Of a DNA stretch of 5,355 nt, positions 1-5,355 are shown in pieces. This DNA is from Planctomycetaceae bacterium (GTDB lineage Bacteria; Planctomycetota; Planctomycetia; Pirellulales; Pirellulaceae). A model generated the notes under the pieces. It worked only from the letters and a program-made list of their open reading frames with translations. It was not told the DNA's origin and made no database searches. Both the position numbers and the translations under genes were made by a program. Where the stretch lies: contig PKCQ01000019.1 of the NCBI GenBank assembly GCA_002862265.1, forward strand, positions 1 through 5,355, given 5' to 3'. Positions within the stretch are counted from its first letter, which is position 1. Every line of letters starts with the position of its first letter.

Positions 1-1
1 C

Positions 2-2359
2 GACGAGCAGCTGATGAAGCTCAGCAAGGAAGGGCAGCTTTACCTTTCTTTAGCAGAGATGCAGACGATCCAAAAGCATTTTCAGGAAGCGGGGCGCGAG
101 CCGACCGACATAGAGCTCGAGACGATTGCGCAGACGTGGAGCGAGCACTGCAGCCACAAGACCTTGGCTGGCCGGATCTCCTACAGCGATGAAAACGGCT
201 CCCGACACTTTGAGAACATGCTCAAGGAGACGATCTTTGAGGCAACGCAGAAGATTCGTGCCGATCTCGGCGACAAAGACTGGTGCGTCAAGGTATTCTC
301 GGACAACGCTGGGATCGTCACTTTTGATGACGAATACCACGTTGTTTTTAAAGTGGAAACACACAATCACCCAAGTGCTATCGAGCCTTACGGTGGAGCC
401 AACACTGGCATTGGTGGTGTCATCCGTGACCCCTTGGGGACGGGGCTGGGTGCGAAACCCTTTTGCAACACAGATATTTTCTGTTTCGCACCCCCAGATA
501 CCGATCCCGAAAGCCTGCCGCCCGGCGTATTGCATCCTCGTCGAGTCATCAAAGGCGTCGTTTCAGGCGTTCGCGACTATGGCAATCGCATGGGGATTCC
601 AACGGTCAATGGCGCCGTTTACTTCGACCCCCGGTATCTCGGTAATCCGCTTGTCTACTGCGGCAACGCGGGGCTGCTGCCTGTAGACAAAGTAGAAAAG
701 GCTCCGCAGGCGGGTGATTGGATTGTGGCTATCGGCGGTCGCACCGGCCGAGACGGTATTCACGGTGCAACATTCAGCTCTGCCGAACTAACGAGTGAAA
801 GCGAGAGCATCTCGGGCGGCGCCGTCCAGATTGGCAACGCGGTCACCGAGAAGATGGTTCTGGACGTGCTGCTGCAGGCACGCGACGAAGATCTGTACTC
901 GGCGGTAACCGACTGTGGAGCCGGAGGGTTTAGTAGCGCGGTTGGCGAGATGGGCGAGACGATCGGCGCCGAAGTCTGGCTCGAACGAGCCCCGCTGAAG
1001 TACGAAGGCCTGAGCTACACCGAGATCTGGATCAGCGAAGCTCAGGAAAGAATGGTGTTCGCTGTTCCTCCAGCCAAGCTCGGACGCATGAGGGAGATTT
1101 GCGAGGCAGAAGGTGTCGAAGCCTGTGTGATCGGCCAGTTCACTCCGACGGGCTTGCTGCGCCTAATGTACAACGGCCAGGAAGTTGGTGTGCTTTCGAT
1201 GGAGTTCATGCACGACGGCCGGCCTCCCGTGATCCGTGAAGCAAGCTATGCCCCGCCAGAAGTGACTCAGACGGAAGTGCCTGCTCTAAATACCTCCGAG
1301 GCAGATTCAGCACTCAAGAAGATTCTCGGTTCGCTGAATGTGGCGAGCAAGCATTGGATCATTCGCCAGTACGATCACGAGGTCCAAGGCGGAAGTGTGA
1401 TCAAACCACTCTGCGGTCCTGAAACAAATGGTCCAAGCGATGCTGCTGTGGTGCGACCGCGACTAGACAGTCGCCGAGGAGTCGTGATTAGCTGTGGGAT
1501 GAACCCTAATTACGGTGACTACGATCCGTATCACATGGCCGCCAGTGCAATTGACGAAGCGGTTCGTAATTGTGTGGCTGTTGGCGCCGATCCCGACAAG
1601 ATCGCAATTCTGGATAACTTCTGTTGGGGCAACACGGATCATCCTGAGACGCTCGGATCTTTGGTGCGTGCTGCCTTGGCTTGTTACGATGTCGCCGTGG
1701 CTTGGAAGACGCCGTTTATCAGCGGCAAAGACAGCCTGAACAACGAGTTCACCTCGATGGATGAAAGTGGCGAGAAGCAAAAGATTGTCATTCCGCCTTC
1801 TCTTTTGATTTCCGCCATGGGTCAAGTGGCTGATGTCGCAAGTTGCGTGACAATGGACTTCAAGTCCTCTGGAAACTCGATTTACCTTATCGGCGACACC
1901 AAGTGTGAGTTCGGTGGTTCTCACCTGTATCAAGCACTTGAGCTCACCGGCGGTTCAGTTCCACAGGTTGATGTTGTCGCGGCGAAGAATAATTTCGATT
2001 TCGTTCATGCGGCGATTGGCTCTGGTACGATCCGAGCTTGTCATGACTTGAGTGAAGGCGGGCTGGCCACGGCGCTAGCCGAGATGGCATTCGCGGGGCA
2101 TCTTGGCGCAGAGGTCACATTGCCGGATGGTTGTGCGACCGAATTGTTATTCGCCGAGAGCAACAGTCGTTTTTTGGTTGAAGTGGCCGCCGATAAGCAA
2201 GCGGAGTTCGAATCACTGATCGGCGATGCACCAGTCGTTCAGCTCGGTCAAGTCAATGCTGGGCAAGAAATCAGAGTTCGCCAAGGAAACGGGGAAGTGC
2301 TTCGCAGCGACTGGCAAGAGTTGTTTCAGGCTTGGCATTCTCCATTAGACTGGAGCTAG
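2..2359 (+). CDS. purL: Phosphoribosylformylglycinamidine (FGAM) synthase, synthetase subunit/domain PurL; 5'-truncated by window edge
   Basis: PurL makes FGAM from FGAR, ATP and glutamine-derived ammonia, the fourth step of de novo purine synthesis, in the cytoplasm. Numbering from the first in-window ATG (position 14; 781 residues to TAG at 2357-2359), the sequence shows SEHCSHKT (43-50), the ETHNHPS substrate-site motif (115-121), GRDGIHG (245-251), DCGAGGFSSA (300-309), GKDSLNNE of the second half (571-578) and HDLSEGGLATALAEM (677-691). This is the two-fold repeated AIR-synthase-like architecture of the PurL catalytic part. No glutaminase domain follows, so a separate PurQ is expected. 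The frame is open upstream of ATG14 (Asp-Glu-Gln-Leu) and no good Shine-Dalgarno precedes it, so the protein probably continues to the left. The 781 residues already slightly exceed what I recall for stand-alone small PurL. An N-terminal PurS-like fusion, which I recall in planctomycetes, is an inference only. No frameshift or missing motif was seen. Confidence 0.96.
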   Translation, partial: DEQLMKLSKEGQLYLSLAEMQTIQKHFQEAGREPTDIELETIAQTWSEHCSHKTLAGRISYSDENGSRHFENMLKETIFEATQKIRADLGDKDWCVKVFSDNAGIVTFDDEYHVVFKVETHNHPSAIEPYGGANTGIGGVIRDPLGTGLGAKPFCNTDIFCFAPPDTDPESLPPGVLHPRRVIKGVVSGVRDYGNRMGIPTVNGAVYFDPRYLGNPLVYCGNAGLLPVDKVEKAPQAGDWIVAIGGRTGRDGIHGATFSSAELTSESESISGGAVQIGNAVTEKMVLDVLLQARDEDLYSAVTDCGAGGFSSAVGEMGETIGAEVWLERAPLKYEGLSYTEIWISEAQERMVFAVPPAKLGRMREICEAEGVEACVIGQFTPTGLLRLMYNGQEVGVLSMEFMHDGRPPVIREASYAPPEVTQTEVPALNTSEADSALKKILGSLNVASKHWIIRQYDHEVQGGSVIKPLCGPETNGPSDAAVVRPRLDSRRGVVISCGMNPNYGDYDPYHMAASAIDEAVRNCVAVGADPDKIAILDNFCWGNTDHPETLGSLVRAALACYDVAVAWKTPFISGKDSLNNEFTSMDESGEKQKIVIPPSLLISAMGQVADVASCVTMDFKSSGNSIYLIGDTKCEFGGSHLYQALELTGGSVPQVDVVAAKNNFDFVHAAIGSGTIRACHDLSEGGLATALAEMAFAGHLGAEVTLPDGCATELLFAESNSRFLVEVAADKQAEFESLIGDAPVVQLGQVNAGQEIRVRQGNGEVLRSDWQELFQAWHSPLDWS

Positions 2360-2367
2360 GCTGCCCG

Positions 2368-2530
2368 ATACAAGCATGACGCGCAAGCGAGTGAGTCAGC
2401 AACTCACCGCATCGTGAATACTTGCTGGAAATTTTACGACGTGTACATCGGGAATTGTTCGTTGGCAGGGTCGCATTCGATTGGATCAAGCAGATCCGCA
2501 AGCTCACTCGCTTGCGCATCGTGCTTGTAT
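2368..2530. repeat. Inverted-repeat pair (28-bp arms, 107-bp spacer), REP/BIME- or MITE-like, in the purL-lnt spacer
   Basis: The left arm is 2368-2395 (begins ATACAAGCATGACGCGCAAG, ends CGAGTGAG). The right arm is 2503-2530. The reverse complement of the right arm matches the left at 26 of 28 positions; the two differences are at arm positions 10 and 13. The pairing does not extend inward or outward, so the arm ends are sharp. The left arm starts 8 nt after the purL stop; the right arm ends 19 nt before the preferred lnt start. The 107-bp middle (2396-2502) contains no convincing gene. Near-identity in an otherwise non-repetitive spacer suggests two copies of a dispersed repeat in opposite orientation, as in bacterial BIMEs, or the ends of a small non-autonomous element. 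I have an unverified memory of similar sequences recurring between genes in Pirellulaceae. In RNA the arms could form a long stem between purL and lnt. Confidence 0.8.
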
Positions 2531-2537
2531 TGTTTCA

Positions 2538-2546
2538 GAGAGGGAG
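2538..2546 (+). promoter_or_regulatory. Ribosome binding site supporting the GTG start of lnt
   Basis: The purine run GAGAGGGAG lies directly before GTG 2550. Counting the GAGAGG part as anti-SD-complementary gives a 6-nt spacer; GGAG at its end would leave only 3 nt. It decides the start: the alternative TTG at 2481 has no comparable purine-rich run at the right distance, and the 23 additional codons would be translated from the inverted-repeat arm. Confidence 0.6.
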
Positions 2547-2549
2547 CTC

Positions 2550-4310
2550 GTGTCGGCCAAGAAACGCAAAAGCAAACCGAGCGGGACACGCAACCGCGAA
2601 ACCGCGAAAGCTAAGGCTTCTAACGACAGCGGGGCGAAGCGGGCGGTGTGGCCTGCCTATGTCAGTGCCCTGCTTCTCTGGCTGAGCTTTGCTCCCGCGC
2701 AATTTAGCTTTCTGGCCTGGATCGCACCCATCGGCTGGCTCAGTTTCATCGGCCGTGAAAAACTGGGACGACGCGAATACTTGCACCTGTGGCTCAGCGG
2801 CAGCTTATTCTGGCTAGGGACGCTCGAAGGAATACGCCTCGCTTACTGGCCCTTGTATCTCGGCTGGGTCGCTCTTTCCCTTTATCTAGCCGTCTACGTT
2901 CCACTTTTTGTCGGACTGACGCGTGGGCTTGTGAAAAGGAAAGTTCCGCTAGTTCTGGCTGGACCGTTGATTTATGTTGGCTTGGAGTTCGTCCGTAGTT
3001 ACATGATAACGGGCTTCTGCGCTAATATGCTGGCACACACGCAGGTACCACATCCGTGGGTAATTCAAATTGCCGATCAATTCGGTGCCTACGGAATTAG
3101 TTTCGTTGTAATGAGCGTAGCAGTCGGCATCTTTGAAGCTTCTCAGTTTCGCAGGTCGTTGCCAGCCCCAAGTGAGCCAGAAATAACTTCACCCAACGGA
3201 TCAGGTAGGTTGGCCTTACTGCTACCTGGAATCCTGCTTGGAGGCACCTTAGCGTATGGCCAACACAAGGTCAGTGAAGGCGATGCCTTGGCTGCCGAGC
3301 GAGAGCCGCTTCTGCGAGTTCTCTTGGTGCAAGAGAATACTCCGACCATGTTCGATGTGACGGACGAAACCGTCATGTCCAGTTGGCTCAACTACTTGGA
3401 TGCAACTCGTCGCGAGGCATCCAAACACGGTGGAGCAGACTTGGTCGTTTGGCCCGAGTCGACTTTTACCGCGGGCGTGCCATGGGTGGAACCGGAATTA
3501 CCCGATAAGCTACCATCTGTTGGCGGCTCCCAGATGGAGCGGGCAAGGGCAGTAGCCTTTATTGACAACACGATGCGTGAGATTACGTTTCGCTTTTCCC
3601 AGGTCGGTGAAGCGGGCGCTGGCGTTGATCTAGGAACGAATGCCAAGGCGAAAAGATCGCATTTGTTGCTTGGGTGTGACTCACTGCGAATTGAGCCGGA
3701 TCGTATCTATCGCTTCAACTCGGCGCTTTGCGTCAACTCCGCAGGGGAATTGATCGGCAAATACGACAAAGTGCATCGCGTGATGTTTGGAGAGTATTTT
3801 CCGCTAGGACCTTTGCTTCAATTCTTACGAGAAATATTTTCGACGATTGACGCGGGAAACGCCCCCAAGTCCTTTGACATTGAGGACGTCCTGGTGTCGC
3901 CCAACATTTGTTTTGAATCGATGATGCCGCGAGTCATCCAGCGGCAGGTAGCTCAACTTGCGGATCGCAGTGCAGCACCCGACCTGCTGGTGAATCTTTC
4001 CAATGACAGTTGGTTTCATGGCTCGGCGATGCTCGACCATCATCTGGCTTGTTCGATTCTGGTTGCGGTCGAGAACCGCCGGCCCCTCGTGGCGGCTGCG
4101 AACACTGGAATTTCTGCAGAGATTGACGGCTGCGGCCGCGTTGTGCAGAGGACTGAAAAAAATGCGGTCACCGGGTTGCTGGCCGAACCGAAAGCAGATG
4201 GTCGAGGCGGATTGGTGCAGAGCCTGGGTTATCCGCTAGGCTGGGCTGGTCTCCTCGCTGTGCTAATTTCTTCGGTGCTGATTTGGCCCTCCAGGAAGAG
4301 CAAGACCTGA
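2550..4310 (+). CDS. lnt: Apolipoprotein N-acyltransferase (Lnt), inner membrane
   Basis: Lnt adds the third acyl chain to the N-terminal cysteine of lipoproteins at the periplasmic face of the inner membrane. From GTG 2550 the protein is 586 residues. A Lys/Arg-rich cytoplasmic tail (1-32) is followed by several hydrophobic segments (about 33-67, 77-123, 132-150, 172-195 and 220-237), then a nitrilase-fold domain (about 254-550), then a C-terminal TM helix (about 560-579) with a basic tail. Triad residues are Glu303 (WPES), Lys407 (KYDKVH) and Cys454 (NICFES); Glu415 in GEYFPL and NLSNDSWF (482-489) also fit the family. It is longer than the E. coli enzyme (about 512 residues) because of the basic tail and roughly 35 extra residues between Glu303 and Lys407. 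E. coli Tyr388, next to the catalytic Cys, is Phe455 here. A TTG start at 2481 would give 609 residues but lacks a ribosome binding site. It follows purL after 190 bp; co-transcription is possible but not shown. Confidence 0.93.
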   Translation: MSAKKRKSKPSGTRNRETAKAKASNDSGAKRAVWPAYVSALLLWLSFAPAQFSFLAWIAPIGWLSFIGREKLGRREYLHLWLSGSLFWLGTLEGIRLAYWPLYLGWVALSLYLAVYVPLFVGLTRGLVKRKVPLVLAGPLIYVGLEFVRSYMITGFCANMLAHTQVPHPWVIQIADQFGAYGISFVVMSVAVGIFEASQFRRSLPAPSEPEITSPNGSGRLALLLPGILLGGTLAYGQHKVSEGDALAAEREPLLRVLLVQENTPTMFDVTDETVMSSWLNYLDATRREASKHGGADLVVWPESTFTAGVPWVEPELPDKLPSVGGSQMERARAVAFIDNTMREITFRFSQVGEAGAGVDLGTNAKAKRSHLLLGCDSLRIEPDRIYRFNSALCVNSAGELIGKYDKVHRVMFGEYFPLGPLLQFLREIFSTIDAGNAPKSFDIEDVLVSPNICFESMMPRVIQRQVAQLADRSAAPDLLVNLSNDSWFHGSAMLDHHLACSILVAVENRRPLVAAANTGISAEIDGCGRVVQRTEKNAVTGLLAEPKADGRGGLVQSLGYPLGWAGLLAVLISSVLIWPSRKSKT

Positions 4311-4316
4311 GACATT

Positions 4317-4374
4317 CCCAGCGAGTGGCTATTTATGGGGGTGCGAATTTCGGTGTTCAGGAAGTGTCGCTGGG
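4317..4374 (+). terminator. Weak stem-loop candidate after lnt
   Basis: CCCAGCGA (4317-4324) is perfectly complementary to TCGCTGGG (4367-4374), starting 7 nt after the lnt stop. The loop is 42 nt and no T-run follows, so it is not a classical intrinsic terminator. It could be an RNA structure that ends or protects the lnt transcript, or it could be chance. Confidence 0.2.
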
Positions 4375-4455
4375 TAGGTTTATACCGATTTCGAAGGAAA
4401 ATCAGGTCTTCGGCTGATGAGTCGAACAGATCGCTGGAATGATGTTCCTTAAAAT

Positions 4456-4484
4456 TTGACGGTCCGAACGTGCGTAAATAGACT
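4456..4484 (+). promoter_or_regulatory. Candidate sigma70-type promoter for the downstream coiled-coil gene
   Basis: TTGACG (4456-4461, 5 of 6 to the consensus -35) is followed after a 17-bp spacer by TAGACT (4479-4484, 4 of 6 to the consensus -10). An A/T-rich stretch (CTTAAAATTT) lies just upstream of the -35. Initiation near 4491 would give a leader of about 70 nt before ATG 4563. It fits the 252-bp gap and the unrelated function of the next gene. It is a motif match only; planctomycete promoters are poorly characterised. Confidence 0.4.
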
Positions 4485-4529
4485 AAATCCGTATCCATAC
4501 AGCCCGAATCGTAAGCGGCGGTACTCAAC

Positions 4530-4557
4530 CTCGGATCAACCCCTCTTTTCTCGGATC
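4530..4557 (+). repeat. Short direct repeat CTCGGATC x2, 20-bp period, before the coiled-coil gene
   Basis: CTCGGATC occurs at 4530-4537 and 4550-4557, exactly 20 bp apart, about two helical turns, which would place both copies on one DNA face. They lie downstream of the candidate promoter and end 5 bp before ATG 4563. The second copy covers the place where a ribosome binding site would sit, and only a weak GGAT is present there. An operator or leader element is possible, and so is coincidence for an 8-mer. Confidence 0.35.
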
Positions 4558-4562
4558 CTAAC

Positions 4563-5355
4563 ATGGCAGTTCGCGACAGGAATCTATTCGCTTGGCAGGC
4601 GTACGTTATCACGATGTCTTTCGTGTCGGTCGGCCTTCTTGTCCTGACCTTCCTCCTCTGGAGCAAAAACAGCGCGGTCAGCAAGATCAACGAAGATCGG
4701 CAGACTCAGCTTACAGATGCTGGCAACAAATTCGCTTTAGAGGAGCAGCGCACAAGGCGACTGCTGGCGATGATGGGTAATGATTACCCAGCTACCAGCC
4801 CATCCGACCAAGAGCTTGAGAGTATGGAGCAACAATTCAAGGGTGACGAAAAGCTCGCGCAAGTTGAAAAAGACTACAAGGAGGCAATGCAGCTCTTCCC
4901 CCCTCAGACGCTTCCAAAAGACAGGACGTTAATCAAGTTGCCGCGGACGCTTGTGAACGGAATCCGGGTTGTGAACAGCGACCTAGTGACTGCACGAGCC
5001 GAGATTGCCTCGCTTCAAGCAAAATTGGCTGCAGTTACGAAGACTGAGACGGAAGCTCGCCAAGCCGCCGTGGCGGCCAAGCTGAAGGCGGAACAAGATC
5101 TGCAGGCGGCTCGCCAATCGCACACGACTGACCGCAACCGCTTGAACCAAGAGAAAGAAGCTGCGATCAAGAGCTTCAATGACTACCGTGGCACGGTCGA
5201 GCAAGAGAAGAAGGCGTTGCGAGACAATATCACCGCGTTGACAAGCGCGAATGCTCAGCAAAAGGTAACTATCGACTCGCTCGCTGAGAAGATTCGTGAA
5301 TATGAAAACATCAATTTCGAATCACCTCAGGGCAAGATCGTCAAAGTTCTGGACG
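4563..5355 (+). CDS. Membrane-anchored coiled-coil protein of unknown function; 3'-truncated by window edge
   Basis: The frame is open from ATG 4563 to the window end (264 complete codons) with no stop. An in-frame TAA at 4512-4514 and no start between make this the earliest ATG. The N-terminus MAVRDRNLFAWQ is followed by one hydrophobic helix (about 13-33), a charged segment with predicted helical character (40-110), a proline-containing break (112-128), and a long Ala/Gln/Glu/Lys-rich stretch (about 137-250) with coiled-coil character. The last visible part (NFESPQGKIVKV) looks like the beginning of a beta-rich C-terminal domain. From memory, a planctomycete family annotated only as membrane or secreted protein starts very similarly; its role is unknown to me. 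A short N-terminal end before a single helix suggests N-in topology with the coiled coil outside the cytoplasm, an inference. Any SMC-like database match would reflect coiled-coil composition, not homology. No enzymatic motif was seen. Confidence 0.85.
   Translation, partial: MAVRDRNLFAWQAYVITMSFVSVGLLVLTFLLWSKNSAVSKINEDRQTQLTDAGNKFALEEQRTRRLLAMMGNDYPATSPSDQELESMEQQFKGDEKLAQVEKDYKEAMQLFPPQTLPKDRTLIKLPRTLVNGIRVVNSDLVTARAEIASLQAKLAAVTKTETEARQAAVAAKLKAEQDLQAARQSHTTDRNRLNQEKEAAIKSFNDYRGTVEQEKKALRDNITALTSANAQQKVTIDSLAEKIREYENINFESPQGKIVKVLD

Noticed and set aside
50..535. 161-codon open frame on the - strand inside purL
   Set aside because: Antisense shadow of the SEHCSHKT and ETHNHPS regions of PurL with no independent support.
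126..686. 186-codon + strand frame overlapping purL
   Set aside because: Alternate-frame translation within a strongly conserved gene; Arg/Ser/Thr-rich low-information sequence.
1463..1933. 156-codon open frame on the - strand inside purL
   Set aside because: It lies wholly antisense to conserved PurL motifs, has no family resemblance, and is explained by codon bias of the sense gene.
2422..2449. Possible promoter TTGCTG / TACATC inside the repeat spacer, upstream of lnt
   Set aside because: The -10 matches only about 3 of 6 positions and the -35 is imperfect; not better than chance in a sequence this long.
2368..2530. CRISPR array or intrinsic terminator as explanation of the repeat
   Set aside because: There are only two units, in inverted orientation; no direct repeats with spacers. 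The loop is 107 nt and no T-run follows the right arm, so it is not a standard intrinsic terminator.
2414..2685. Small + strand frames (66 and 87 codons) in the purL-lnt spacer
   Set aside because: They run through the inverted-repeat arm and out of frame into lnt, have no convincing ribosome binding site and show no protein-like features.
4423..4454. Small hairpins (GGAA/TTCC and GAACA/TGTTC) before the TTGACG box
   Set aside because: Stems of 4-5 bp are expected by chance and are A/T-rich; no terminator or riboswitch pattern is recognisable.
4229..4690. 153-codon open frame on the - strand across the lnt 3' end and spacer
   Set aside because: It overlaps the lnt C-terminal TM helix and the start of the coiled-coil gene antisense, has no recognisable domain, and its composition looks like random translation.

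Overview
The window looks like a chromosomal housekeeping segment from a planctomycete, probably of the Pirellulales (Rhodopirellula/Blastopirellula type). The evidence is indirect: the style of the PurL and Lnt proteins, and a membrane-anchored coiled-coil protein whose N-terminus matches a family I remember from that group. Base composition is moderately GC-rich and even along the window. No RNA gene, CRISPR array, transposase or phage gene was found.

Layout: three genes, all on the + strand. (1) Positions 2-2359 hold the C-terminal part of purL, the glutamine-dependent FGAM synthase of purine synthesis. The frame is open to the left edge, so the true start lies outside the window. (2) Positions 2360-2549 are a spacer dominated by an inverted repeat: two 28-bp arms, 26/28 identical, separated by 107 bp. 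It resembles a REP/BIME-like or MITE-like element. (3) Positions 2550-4310 hold a 586-residue lnt (apolipoprotein N-acyltransferase) with a complete Glu-Lys-Cys triad. A GTG start behind a purine-rich ribosome binding site is preferred to the longer TTG start, whose extra codons would translate one arm of the repeat. (4) Positions 4311-4562 are a 252-bp spacer with a plausible sigma70-type promoter, a weak stem-loop after lnt and a short direct repeat just before the next start. (5) Positions 4563-5355 hold the first 264 codons of a one-TM, coiled-coil protein that runs off the right edge.

The genes do not form one pathway. PurL is cytoplasmic nucleotide synthesis, Lnt is the last step of lipoprotein maturation at the inner membrane, and the third is a membrane-anchored protein of unknown role. 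purL and lnt might be co-transcribed across the repeat; the third gene probably has its own promoter. I see no convincing new biological system. The purL-lnt repeat is the item most worth following up, followed by active-site differences in Lnt and the uncharacterised coiled-coil protein.
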